Source: Bacteroidaceae bacterium
GTDB taxonomy: Bacteria; Bacteroidota; Bacteroidia; Bacteroidales; Bacteroidaceae
Direction: 5' to 3'
NCBI GenBank assembly: GCA_900768625.1
Contig: CAAGDO010000142.1
Coordinates: 1-11,487, forward strand
DNA: 11,487 bases
Made by a program: the position numbers and the translations under genes. The notes under the pieces were generated by a model. The model was given only the letters and a program-made list of their open reading frames with translations, was not told the DNA's origin and ran no database searches. Numbering within the stretch: the first letter of the stretch is position 1; every line of letters starts with the position of its first letter. Positions 1-7,979 of the stretch are shown one piece after another.

Positions 1-217
1 GCCATTCATGTGAAGAAACCGCGCGAAGCGCAAATAGGGAACTGTTGCACAGGAAATCCAGTTCTCAGGATTTTACCGGACAGCAATAAAACAAGTATGG
101 CAGTAAGTTTTACGCTGCTATAAGTCATGACCTGACATCCTTGTTGCCTAATTACAAGTGGATTGTCAGAACGGAACATCCGCTATTGTAAGGAGTTTTA
201 CTTGTTATATTCACAGA
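1..217. other. Left-edge region with no supportable gene
   Basis: This stretch lies downstream of the HlyD-like gene. I see no protein of recognisable family in it. The most gene-like frame is on the minus strand at 6-128, a 40-residue ATG-initiated reading frame beginning MTYSSVKLTAILVLLLSG. Its hydrophobic start resembles a signal peptide, but it ends soon afterwards without a recognisable domain. Two plus-strand frames (1-123 and 3-88) are also open from the window edge, so coding here is ambiguous. No convincing terminator follows the HlyD-like stop codon at 218-220. Confidence 0.4.
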
Positions 218-955
218 TTAATGTTGTATTTGATGCCAATTAGGAAGGAAGTGATTGATGATACGTGGATTATCCACGATTATTTCTGCTTCACATTCAG
301 AATCCGCGAAGAGGGTTGTGTCGTCATGATTCTTATTTCCATTAACTTCAAAATAGTATTTTCCACGTTGGTTGGGGGATGCAGCTACACTGCCAATAGT
401 GCCAAATTCGCAAATTTTTGTCGCGTGGTCAGCGGAAATCAGGTTAACTTTCATTCCTGATTTGACGCGATGTGCCTCTTCTTTAGTAAGGAATCCATAG
501 AAGTAAGAATGCTGCGCAATATGGGGTGATTCTGAGATTGAAAGAATGAACACGGCTTCTCCTGTTTTGAACGATGTGTTTTCGAATCGTGCATCAGGAT
601 AACTGATCACCCCATTTTCAGGTGCGCGTATCACTTCTTGTGTTTTGTTATGACCTGTCAATGTCATAAAGGTTGCTAATGTATCCCCTTTGGTTACATG
701 CTGTCCATTATCTACACAAACTTGTGTTAGCAACAGTGGAGATGATGCCTGAATGTTAATGTTTTTTGTTGTATGGGGGATTAAAAGCTTTATGCTGACA
801 ACTTCGGGGTAGTGCACCTGATAGGCTAATACTCCAAATGTGAGTAAAGTCAGGCAAATGATTGTCATGCCTGCTTTTAATGTCCAATGGGGCGGTTTTC
901 CCATAATTTCCTGCACCTCTTCGCTTCTTGATGAAAGACCTTTCAATTTTTCCAT
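218..955 (-). CDS. Short HlyD-family periplasmic adaptor of a peptide exporter
   Basis: This is a likely membrane-fusion (periplasmic adaptor) protein that partners the C39 ABC exporter encoded just upstream on the same strand. The 245-residue product has a cytoplasmic N-terminus of about 26 residues and one transmembrane helix at about 27-46. A split lipoyl-like (barrel-sandwich) domain follows: residues 75-97 contain VCVDNGQHVTKGDTLATF, and residues 109-140 contain IRAPENGVISYP and a closing FKTGEAVFILS. A beta-barrel-like region runs from about 150 to 228. Only about ten residues link the two lipoyl halves, so the long alpha-helical hairpin that contacts TolC in classical HlyD proteins (usually over 400 residues) is absent. 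The start ATG (953-955) has an AT-rich leader without a clear Shine-Dalgarno sequence, as is common in Bacteroidota. The family call is fairly secure. Pairing with the exporter is inferred from strand and order. Confidence 0.8.
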   Translation of the reverse strand: MEKLKGLSSRSEEVQEIMGKPPHWTLKAGMTIICLTLLTFGVLAYQVHYPEVVSIKLLIPHTTKNINIQASSPLLLTQVCVDNGQHVTKGDTLATFMTLTGHNKTQEVIRAPENGVISYPDARFENTSFKTGEAVFILSISESPHIAQHSYFYGFLTKEEAHRVKSGMKVNLISADHATKICEFGTIGSVAASPNQRGKYYFEVNGNKNHDDTTLFADSECEAEIIVDNPRIINHFLPNWHQIQH

Positions 956-986
956 TTGTGAAATTATTTATTGATTTTGCTATTTT

Positions 987-1180
987 GAAGTCGTCTAAAC
1001 TTTTCTGATGAAGATTTGAATTGGAGTTTGAACTCTTCTAAATTCAACCTTCATCTTTCTTTGGGGTCGTTTTTTTTGACCTTTCATCGGTCGTGTAGCT
1101 CGCTACACTCCCTCTTCAAGGTTCAAACCGCCTCAAAAACAAAGGCAAATCTTGAATTTCATAAAAGTTCAGACGACTTC
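987..1180. repeat. MITE-like imperfect inverted-repeat element
   Basis: The 194-bp segment is bounded by terminal inverted repeats of 18 bp with one mismatch: GAAGTCGTCT(A/G)AACTTTT at 987-1004 and its complement at 1163-1180. Pairing continues imperfectly inward, for example GTTTGAAC at 1026-1033 against GTTCAAAC at 1121-1128. Near the middle is a perfect hairpin, GTGTAGC (1093-1099) and GCTACAC (1102-1108). There is no open reading frame for a transposase. The right end abuts the stop codon of the exporter gene (1181-1183). I see no clear target-site duplication; the flanks are TATTTT on the left and TTAATTTT on the right. The structure fits a non-autonomous mobile element or a dispersed intergenic palindrome. 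If transcribed with the exporter operon it could fold into a long RNA stem. Confidence 0.6.
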
Positions 1181-3400
1181 TTAATTTTCTCCTAGTTCAA
1201 GTTGGTTCTTTACCAAATTGAAGTATGCTCCATGTTTGTTTACCAATTCGCTATGCGTACCTTCTTCGATGACTTTCCCTTTTTGCAACACGATAATTTT
1301 GTTGGCGTTTTTTACTGTTGAGAGTCGGTGAGCAACAATTAGTACGGTTTTGCCTGCATAGAATGAATAGAGGTTCTCCATAATCACTCGCTCGTTAGTG
1401 GTGTCGAGGGAGTTCGTAGCTTCATCTAAGAATATAAAATTTGGATCTTTGTATATGGCGCGTGCAATGAGGATGCGTTGGCGTTGTCCTGCACTGATGC
1501 CGTTGCCTTCCATTCCTATTTTCGTGCTATAGCCTAAAGGTAAAGATAAAATGAAATCTTCAATGTTGGCAATTTTTACTGCGTGTTGCAGTCGTGAGGT
1601 GTCCACATGGTCAACTCCTACTGCAATGTTGTTGGCAATGGTGTCGGAAAAGATGAAGCCTTCTTGCATCACTGAACCCGTAGCTTCGCGCCATATATGT
1701 GGGTTGATGTTTTGCAAGGGGGTATTCCCGATTTTAATGATGCCATGCATAGGGTTGTAGAAACCTTGAAGAAGTTTGATTAAAGTGGTCTTTCCGCTTC
1801 CGCTTTCACCAACAATTGCTGTTATTTTTCCTGCAGGAATATAGAGAGAGACATCTTTTAAGGCGTAGTCACGCTCCGCTCCGCTGTAGCTGAAGGTTAC
1901 GTGCTCAATGTTTATCGTATGGTCTGAAGGTACGTGTTGCACTTTTTCTTCCAGATGACTATCCTCATCTGTTTGTTCGTGTATTTCGTTCAAACGTTCC
2001 AAACTGATTTTTGCATCTTGTACAGATTGAGCAAAGCCTATGAAATCTCCGATAGGAGCAGAAACCTGCCCAATGATGTAGGTGAGTGACATCATCATGC
2101 CTAAGGTCATCTGATCATTTACGACAGCTTGAGCTGCAATGAAGGAAATGAGAATGTTGGTTGTTTGTGAAAAAAACACGGAACCAACTTGTTGGATTTG
2201 TCCCAAACTCAATCCTCGTATGTTGATTTTGAAGAGTTTTACTTGTATGTGTTCCCATTCCCAACGTTTTTGTCGTTCGCAGTTGTTGAGTTTTATTTCT
2301 TGCATCCCTTGGATAAGTTGGATGAGTTTACTTTGTTCTCCCGCGGATTGATTGAAACGTTTGATGTCAAGTTCTCGTCTGTATTTCATGAACGAGAGAA
2401 TCCATAGAACGTAAAACGTGTTTCCTATTAAGAAAATACAAAGGATCAATGAATTGTAGTAGCCTAAAATTGCAGCAAAAATGAAGAAGTTGAACATCGA
2501 AAAAAGAATATTGATGCTATTTCCCATCAGGAAACTTTTAATTCTGCCATGATCACCGATTCGTTGCAGAATGTCTCCTGTCATTTTTGTGTCAAAGTAG
2601 TGTAGTGGCAACTTCATAAGTTTCATCAGAAAATCTGAAATGAGAGCAATGTCTACACGGCTGTTGATGTATAGCAAAAGCCAACTACGTATGAATCCTA
2701 TACCCAATTGAGCCACAAAAAGCAATAATTGCACTGCTAAAATGGCGGTGATGATACTTATGTTGTGTCCGCCAATGCCGATATCGACCATGGCTTGAGT
2801 GAGGAAAGGAAAAACCAGTTGCAGAAATGTCGTTATTCCCAATCCAGCAGTGAGCTGGAGAATTTGGTTACGGTAGGGGAGTAGATAACGGGCAAAGAAA
2901 AGTAGGCTTCTTTTTGTTGAAGGTTCATTTTCGCCTTCCATCAACATAAAGTCAGGGGTGGGCTCCATCAGTAGTGCGGTGCCCACTCTTTCTCCGTTTG
3001 CTCCATAGGTGCTCACCCAGCAATTGATGAATTGCTCTTCGTTGTATGTGAGATGCTGGGAAGCAGGATCTGCGATGTGAAATTTACGTTTGCCTTGCCA
3101 ATTCTTTGAGATACGATATAGCACTACAAAATGATTTTTGTTCCAATGTAAAATACATGGAAGAGGCGCGTTCTCGCAAAGTTTTTCTATGGAGGTACTT
3201 ATTCCGATCGTTCGCATTCCAATACTTTCGGCAGCATCACTGACACCAAGCATAGATACACCTTCACGCGTGATAAACGAACGTTGGCGCAATGTGTTGA
3301 GGGTGTAGTGGCGTCCGTAATACTTTGCTATCATCTGAAGGCAAGCTGGGCCACAGTCCATTTGGTTAAGTTGGCGATAAAGTGGGAAACGTCGCATCAT
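1181..3400 (-). CDS. C39 peptidase-containing ABC exporter for double-glycine peptides
   Basis: This is an inner-membrane transporter that removes a double-glycine leader and exports the mature peptide using ATP. The 739-residue protein has the full PCAT layout. The N-terminal C39 peptidase domain (about 1-140) carries QMDCGPAC with oxyanion Gln13 and catalytic Cys16, then His90 in NKNHFVVLY and Asp111 in IADPA. A six-helix ABC membrane domain follows at about 165-460. The nucleotide-binding domain (about 495-735) has Walker A GESGSGKTT from residue 531, Q-loop Gln579, signature SAGQ at 636-639, Walker B FIFLDE ending at Asp659-Glu660, and H-loop His691. All catalytic residues are present, so it should be active. 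The gene starts at adjacent ATG codons (3395-3400); the first is used here. It is transcribed divergently from the modification and precursor genes, and its obvious substrate is the 102-residue peptide at 7980-8288. Confidence 0.95.
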   Translation of the reverse strand: MMRRFPLYRQLNQMDCGPACLQMIAKYYGRHYTLNTLRQRSFITREGVSMLGVSDAAESIGMRTIGISTSIEKLCENAPLPCILHWNKNHFVVLYRISKNWQGKRKFHIADPASQHLTYNEEQFINCWVSTYGANGERVGTALLMEPTPDFMLMEGENEPSTKRSLLFFARYLLPYRNQILQLTAGLGITTFLQLVFPFLTQAMVDIGIGGHNISIITAILAVQLLLFVAQLGIGFIRSWLLLYINSRVDIALISDFLMKLMKLPLHYFDTKMTGDILQRIGDHGRIKSFLMGNSINILFSMFNFFIFAAILGYYNSLILCIFLIGNTFYVLWILSFMKYRRELDIKRFNQSAGEQSKLIQLIQGMQEIKLNNCERQKRWEWEHIQVKLFKINIRGLSLGQIQQVGSVFFSQTTNILISFIAAQAVVNDQMTLGMMMSLTYIIGQVSAPIGDFIGFAQSVQDAKISLERLNEIHEQTDEDSHLEEKVQHVPSDHTINIEHVTFSYSGAERDYALKDVSLYIPAGKITAIVGESGSGKTTLIKLLQGFYNPMHGIIKIGNTPLQNINPHIWREATGSVMQEGFIFSDTIANNIAVGVDHVDTSRLQHAVKIANIEDFILSLPLGYSTKIGMEGNGISAGQRQRILIARAIYKDPNFIFLDEATNSLDTTNERVIMENLYSFYAGKTVLIVAHRLSTVKNANKIIVLQKGKVIEEGTHSELVNKHGAYFNLVKNQLELGEN

Positions 3401-3443
3401 TATATGAGATTAGTGGTGAATGCTGTAGTTTGCAATTTGTTTG

Positions 3444-3451
3444 CAAATATA
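3444..3451 (-). promoter_or_regulatory. Candidate Bacteroidota -7 box for the exporter gene
   Basis: On the minus strand these bases read TATATTTG, an exact match to the Bacteroidota -7 consensus TAnnTTTG. The box lies 43 bp upstream of the exporter start codon. I do not find a good TTTG -33 element at the expected distance, so the promoter is only half supported. Two TTTGCAA-like direct repeats around 3429-3447 overlap it on the plus strand and could bind a regulator. Confidence 0.45.
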
Positions 3452-3619
3452 CAAGAATATATCGGACGAGAAGCTTTTGTTGACTAGAATCTTTTAGGTG
3501 TGATGGTTTTTCTAAAAAGGACTTGTCAACGAAGGCGTGCGTAATGTGAAAATAAAAAGTGTGAAAAAGTCGGATTTTTGCGCTTTATTATCGGATTGGA
3601 GTGTAATTTCTACTTTTCA

Positions 3620-3651
3620 TTTGGCTATTCCTGGCAATTTATGTAGCTTTG
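3620..3651 (+). promoter_or_regulatory. Candidate Bacteroidota sigma promoter for the rightward operon
   Basis: TTTG at 3620-3623 is followed 20 bp later by TAGCTTTG at 3644-3651. This matches the Bacteroidota vegetative promoter (TTTG at about -33, TAnnTTTG at about -7) in both sequence and spacing. Transcription would begin near 3657-3660, leaving an untranslated leader of about 20 bases before the ATG at 3679. This placement also argues against translation from the in-frame TTG at 3649, which lies inside the -7 box. It probably drives the methyltransferase, VKOR fusion, glycosyltransferase fusion and precursor genes together. Confidence 0.7.
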
Positions 3652-3678
3652 CAAAAGAATCAGAAGAAAATAAATCAT

Positions 3679-4422
3679 ATGCAAGAGAAAATACCTATGA
3701 ATCTGACCTCAAAACAATTGGCCGAATTGGCTTTTTGGGTGAATGAGCTTCGCTGCTATGTGGACTGGATGGAGGGTAAGATGCCAAGGTTGTATAATAC
3801 GCCTTCTCCTGGTGATGAAGAAAAAATGGAATCCAAAGACATTCAACAATCGTCTATACTGACGTGGTTGAAACTACATCAGATGCCTAAATATTTAGAG
3901 GACTTGAAAGTTTCGTCAGATTGTTTTGATGGCATGAAAGTTCTTGATGTGGGATCTGGTCCGATGCCTAGTGCGTTGGTGTTTGAGAATTGTCATCTGT
4001 TTGCTCTTGACCCTTTGCATCCTTATTACAAACTATTAGGATTCCCATATGAGGAATATGTTCAGAGTCAGATTAGTGGTTGCATGCAGAATGTGGATTT
4101 TGTGCCTTTTCCAGCGGAGAAGATGCCGTTCCCGGATGATAGTTTTGATGCAGTTATCGCAGTAAATGCCATTGATCATGTTGATTCATTTGATGATGTG
4201 GCAAGAGAAATTCTTCGAGTCCTTAAATCTGATGGAAAACTTGCATTGCACATTCATTGCCATTCGGGTACCATCTGTGAGCCGATAGAATTGAATGAAG
4301 AACGTGTGATGAGCGCGTTTGCGACAGTGAAAAACTTTCATGTTGTCAATCGTTCGCAAGGTAGTTTCAGTAGTGCTACATTGCCAGAGAATGAATGTTT
4401 CATTCTTTTCCGTAACTTTTAA
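3679..4422 (+). CDS. Class I SAM-dependent methyltransferase (Methyltransf_11-like)
   Basis: This is a predicted soluble methyltransferase using S-adenosylmethionine; its acceptor cannot be read from sequence. The 247-residue protein has an N-terminal helical region of about 80 residues. The Rossmann-like domain follows, with motif I VLDVGSGP (88-95), an acidic residue after strand 2 (Asp111 in FALDP), and the FPDDSFDAVIAVNAIDHVD region (151-169) typical of the Methyltransf_11 group. I chose ATG 3679 because the apparent promoter overlaps the earlier in-frame TTG; ATG 3697 is an alternative start and would give 241 residues. It is first in the rightward gene set, 10 bases before the VKOR fusion. 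Context suggests it modifies the precursor peptide or a sugar placed on it, but this is inference. A second methyltransferase domain occurs in the GT25 fusion. Confidence 0.85.
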   Translation: MQEKIPMNLTSKQLAELAFWVNELRCYVDWMEGKMPRLYNTPSPGDEEKMESKDIQQSSILTWLKLHQMPKYLEDLKVSSDCFDGMKVLDVGSGPMPSALVFENCHLFALDPLHPYYKLLGFPYEEYVQSQISGCMQNVDFVPFPAEKMPFPDDSFDAVIAVNAIDHVDSFDDVAREILRVLKSDGKLALHIHCHSGTICEPIELNEERVMSAFATVKNFHVVNRSQGSFSSATLPENECFILFRNF

Positions 4423-4432
4423 GTGATTTATA

Positions 4433-5965
4433 ATGATGATATTTGAGCAAATTCTAAGGGCATTGCATGTGCCATTTACAAAGAATTATACACGTGAAAT
4501 GTATATGCAACATCCCGACAGAAATAACTTGTTGGGAATAAGTCGTTTGCTAAATGCATACGGTGTTGATAATGTGTCTATTCTGGTTTCTGACAAAGAG
4601 GCATTGACAAAACTAGAGCCCCCTTTTTTGGCTGAATTCTCACAGGATTTGGCTGTGGTGACAAGTACAACTTCAGAAAACGTTGAATTCATATGGCGTA
4701 ATGAGAAACTCCGTTTGGAGGTGGCTCGTTTTCAAGAATCATGGTCAGGAGTCGTAACTTTATTGAAAAAAAGTGATGGAGCTCAAGAACCATTCTATCG
4801 TCAGCATCACCGCAAACAGATGGCGCAATATGCCAAGACTGGTTTATTTGTATTCATTACGTTTGTATTGTTAGCCTGTGGTTGGTTTTCGAAATCCGAG
4901 CTTTTGGCGTGGTCGGACATGGTTCTCTTGGGCTTGAATGGCTTGGGATGTATCGTTTCATGGTTGCTTATTCGTCAAGGAGCATACTATGGCTCTGAGA
5001 TGTTGGACAAGATTTGTAGTAGTTTTACTAAGGCTAATTGTCATAAAGTGTTAGATTCTCAGGCAGCAAGTATTTTGGGATATCATTGGAGCGAAATAGG
5101 ACTCGCCTTTTTTGCGACTAATCTAGTTCTAATGAGTTTTTGTCCTAAAAAGATAACTGACTGTCTTTCTTGGATTGTTGTTGCTTCAATCCCATTTACT
5201 GTTTGGAGCATTTGGACGCAAGCAAAACGTATCGGAAAGTGGTGTGTGTTGTGTTTGGCAGTCGTGGCTATCTTATGGCTTCAAGTTGCTATTTGTGCAA
5301 TTTCCGGAAAATACGGATTGTGCCTTTCTGTTGGTTCTTCTTGGGTCCTTCCATGTGGGTATTTGTTTGCCCTGTTGGTGATTCATTGGGTGGTTGGAAT
5401 ATGGACAAAGAATCGCGGAATAACGGATCTTCGGTATAAGTTAAATTCGTTTCTAGGAGATGCCTCTGTTCTTGAGGTGAAACTGCATGAAGAAATGAAA
5501 TACAATTGGGATGACTCAATGCATCCTGTTGTTTTATCAGAAGGAGTCGATGGCAAACCGACCATTACCGTAATCAGCAATCCGTACTGCAATCCATGTG
5601 CTCGTATGCATAAGCGTCTTGAACAACTTCGGCTCCATGGATTTCGCATACAATATGTTCTGACATCATTCAATGAATCATTGTTCGAAACGAACAAAAA
5701 AATATTGGCCTTTGCTCAATCACATAGTGAATCGGAATGTTGGGACTTTCTCAATGACTGGTTTATGTCAGGTAGGGACGATTCCGAGGCTTTTTGGAGT
5801 CATCATTCCTTTGAAATCACCGATAATGCTAGTCGAATGGCTATGCTGCATAAAGCTTGGTGTGACGAGAACGGGTTGAACTCCACCCCAACAATACTCA
5901 TTAATAATCAAAAGCTTCCAGAACTTTACAAAGTGGAAGACCTTCTTCAAATATATGATTTATGA
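4433..5965 (+). CDS. Degenerate C39-like / VKOR / DsbA-like thioredoxin fusion membrane protein
   Basis: This is a likely disulfide-forming enzyme of the inner membrane and periplasm. The 510-residue protein has three modules. Residues 1-105 resemble the C39 peptidase fold (NLLGISRLLNAYGVDN, then PFLAEFSQDLAVVT), but the catalytic Cys and His positions appear replaced, so it should be inactive and may bind peptide. Residues about 134-325 form a multi-helix VKOR domain with the loop pair Cys195/Cys203 and redox motif CVLC (271-274). Residues about 365-510 form a thioredoxin/DsbA-like domain with active site CNPC (386-389) and the cis-proline segment STPT (Pro486). VKOR domains oxidise DsbA partners and pass electrons to quinone, so the fusion could oxidise substrate cysteines by itself. 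It sits in the operon of a six-cysteine peptide, its likely client. Its stop codon overlaps the next start (ATGA). ATG 4436 is an alternative start. Confidence 0.85.
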   Translation: MMIFEQILRALHVPFTKNYTREMYMQHPDRNNLLGISRLLNAYGVDNVSILVSDKEALTKLEPPFLAEFSQDLAVVTSTTSENVEFIWRNEKLRLEVARFQESWSGVVTLLKKSDGAQEPFYRQHHRKQMAQYAKTGLFVFITFVLLACGWFSKSELLAWSDMVLLGLNGLGCIVSWLLIRQGAYYGSEMLDKICSSFTKANCHKVLDSQAASILGYHWSEIGLAFFATNLVLMSFCPKKITDCLSWIVVASIPFTVWSIWTQAKRIGKWCVLCLAVVAILWLQVAICAISGKYGLCLSVGSSWVLPCGYLFALLVIHWVVGIWTKNRGITDLRYKLNSFLGDASVLEVKLHEEMKYNWDDSMHPVVLSEGVDGKPTITVISNPYCNPCARMHKRLEQLRLHGFRIQYVLTSFNESLFETNKKILAFAQSHSESECWDFLNDWFMSGRDDSEAFWSHHSFEITDNASRMAMLHKAWCDENGLNSTPTILINNQKLPELYKVEDLLQIYDL

Positions 5966-7965
5966 AGCAATTGAATATGACCCCGATTCCAGTCTTTGCC
6001 GCTAATCTTGCGCGAAGAAAAGATAGAAGAGAATCCCTTGAAAAGCAGTTTGAGGGACGAAATGAGTTTGCCCTGCATGTGGTTGAAGCCATCGAGGATA
6101 AAGATGGAGCTTGGGGACTGTGGCAGACATTCTGCAGCATTGTTGCTCAAGAAAAAGAAAAACATACGCCGTATTTTGTGTTTTGTGAAGATGACCATGT
6201 TTTTACAGAACAGTATGACGAAGAATTGTTGCGACAGTGCATAAGTGAGGCTCGGCAGAAAGGAGCCGACTTGTTGTCTGGTGGTATGAGTGCAACAAAT
6301 GATGTGTTGCAACATACCGAGCATCTATTCCAGGTGAATGAATTTACTGGAATGCAATTTACGGTGGTTTTTCAGAAGGCCTATGATTCTATACTGAAGG
6401 GAAGAAACTCCAGATGCATTACTGATATCCACTTGTCAAAGGTGTGTAAGCATGTGTTTGTTATATATCCTTTTATAAGTATTCAACGCGAGTTTGGGTA
6501 TTCTGACGTGACATCCAGCAATAACAAGAATGGACGTGTGGATAAACTCTTTGAGTATGCAGAATCATCGTTTCAGGTGCTGAAGAAAGTCCATCGTTAT
6601 TATGAAAATATTGATTGGGCAAGGATTGATGCGTACACGCGGCAGCTCCCTGAAAAGATGGAATTGCCCACCTACATCATCAATTTGCCCCAACGTACGG
6701 AGCGAAGACATCACGTCTTGAAGCAATTTGAAGGGCGTGATGAGTTTGACGTGCACGTTGTGGAAGCTTGTCAGCATAAAATTGGCGCATTGGGGTTGTG
6801 GCAAACGATTTGCAAAATCGTGGCCAAAGCTGAAGAAGATGGGCTTGATGTGGTGTTGATTTGTGAGGATGACCATTCTTTTACTCCATTTTACGATAAG
6901 ACTCAATTCTTGCGGCAAGTAATGCAGGCCGGCATGATGGGTGCTGATGTGCTGTTGGGGGGTATTGGCGGTTTCGGAAAACTAATGCCTACCTACAATG
7001 GCTTGTTTTGGACTGATTGGTTTTGGTGTACACAATTTACCGTGATATATCGAAGTGCCTTTCAAGCTATACTGCAGGCAGACTTTAAGGAAACGGATGT
7101 GGCGGATGAGTTTATGTCTGAATTGTTTTCGAACAAAATGGTTATTGCGCCATTTGTTTCAAAGCAGCATGAATTCGGATATTCAGATGTGACTGCAAAG
7201 AATAATCGATTGGGACAAATCTCTTCGTTTTTCGAAAAAGCGGAAAAGAGGGTGAATTTTTACCTGAACATGAATGAAGAAGATCGTGCGGAACTGTATT
7301 TGGCAAACAACGATTCAAATGTGATTGATGCTTATCTGCAGTCCTCTACCCCTAAAGCCTTAAACGTGGGATGTGGTAATAACATTCAACGTGGATGGCT
7401 AAATACGGATTTACATCCTGTGGATGGTGCAGTATTTATGAATGCGGCCATTCCTTTCCCCTACGATGATAATACTTTCGACTTTGTCTACTCAGAGCAT
7501 TTGTTGGAACACTTGCCTTATGCTGCAGGTAAGAACATGCTCAAAGAGTGTTATCGAGTTTTGAAGCCTGAAGGCGTTTTGAGATTGTCTGTTCCCTCTC
7601 TTGATTTTCTCATACGACTTTACAATAATCCAAATGACGATCTCTTCCGGCAATATGTTGAATGGAGCTTAAAACATTATGCCCCTGAAATGTATGATGA
7701 TTTCTTGTCGGATGTGGGTGGATTACCCGTATCATTGGTAATTAATAATTTCATGCACTTTTGGGGTCATCAGCAAATATATGATGAGCAAACTCTTGAA
7801 AGGGTACTGCACAATGTGGGTTTCTTAAACGTGGAAAAATGCAGAATTGGAAAAAGTGACTATGCGTTTCTAAACGATTTGGAGCATCATGGTGAAGTGA
7901 TTCCCATGTGGGCTAATGAAATGGAAACAATGGTTGTGGAAGCCAAGAAGCTAAGTTTAATTTAA
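5962..7965 (+). CDS. Tandem GT25-like glycosyltransferase domains fused to a SAM methyltransferase
   Basis: This predicted cytoplasmic modifying enzyme of 667 residues has two diverged copies of a glycosyltransferase family 25-like domain and a C-terminal methyltransferase. Copy 1 (about 8-225) has NLARRKDRR, FCEDDH (EDD 76-78) and EFGYSDVTSSNN. Copy 2 (about 236-440) has INLPQRTERR, ICEDDH (EDD 302-304) and EFGYSDVTAKNN. The EDD motif is the presumed metal and nucleotide-sugar site in this family, and both copies keep it. The methyltransferase (about 462-640) has LNVGCGNN (467-474), NTDLHP and the FDFVYSEHLLEHL segment. The start overlaps the preceding stop by ATGA, implying translational coupling. 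The precursor gene begins 14 bases after its stop. It probably decorates the Ser/Thr-rich precursor, or makes a methylated sugar on it. Sugar donor and acceptor are unknown, and a surface-glycan role remains possible. Confidence 0.85.
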   Translation: MKQLNMTPIPVFAANLARRKDRRESLEKQFEGRNEFALHVVEAIEDKDGAWGLWQTFCSIVAQEKEKHTPYFVFCEDDHVFTEQYDEELLRQCISEARQKGADLLSGGMSATNDVLQHTEHLFQVNEFTGMQFTVVFQKAYDSILKGRNSRCITDIHLSKVCKHVFVIYPFISIQREFGYSDVTSSNNKNGRVDKLFEYAESSFQVLKKVHRYYENIDWARIDAYTRQLPEKMELPTYIINLPQRTERRHHVLKQFEGRDEFDVHVVEACQHKIGALGLWQTICKIVAKAEEDGLDVVLICEDDHSFTPFYDKTQFLRQVMQAGMMGADVLLGGIGGFGKLMPTYNGLFWTDWFWCTQFTVIYRSAFQAILQADFKETDVADEFMSELFSNKMVIAPFVSKQHEFGYSDVTAKNNRLGQISSFFEKAEKRVNFYLNMNEEDRAELYLANNDSNVIDAYLQSSTPKALNVGCGNNIQRGWLNTDLHPVDGAVFMNAAIPFPYDDNTFDFVYSEHLLEHLPYAAGKNMLKECYRVLKPEGVLRLSVPSLDFLIRLYNNPNDDLFRQYVEWSLKHYAPEMYDDFLSDVGGLPVSLVINNFMHFWGHQQIYDEQTLERVLHNVGFLNVEKCRIGKSDYAFLNDLEHHGEVIPMWANEMETMVVEAKKLSLI

Positions 7966-7979
7966 TAAAATGTTACATT

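Noticed and set aside
6..128. 40-residue minus-strand frame with a hydrophobic start
   Set aside because: It could be a small membrane peptide or the remains of a secreted protein, but it is short, overlaps other open frames and shows no family signature, so it is not called as a gene.
158..460. 100-codon plus-strand open frame at the left end
   Set aside because: Most of it is antisense to the adaptor's C-terminal beta-barrel region, and its product has no recognisable features.
987..1180. Complete insertion sequence
   Set aside because: The terminal repeats are good, but there is no transposase reading frame and no clear target duplication, so only a MITE-like repeat is called.
3649..3678. 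Start of the methyltransferase at the TTG codon at 3649
   Set aside because: The TTG lies within the TAGCTTTG -7 box, so it would be upstream of the predicted transcription start. ATG 3679 fits better.
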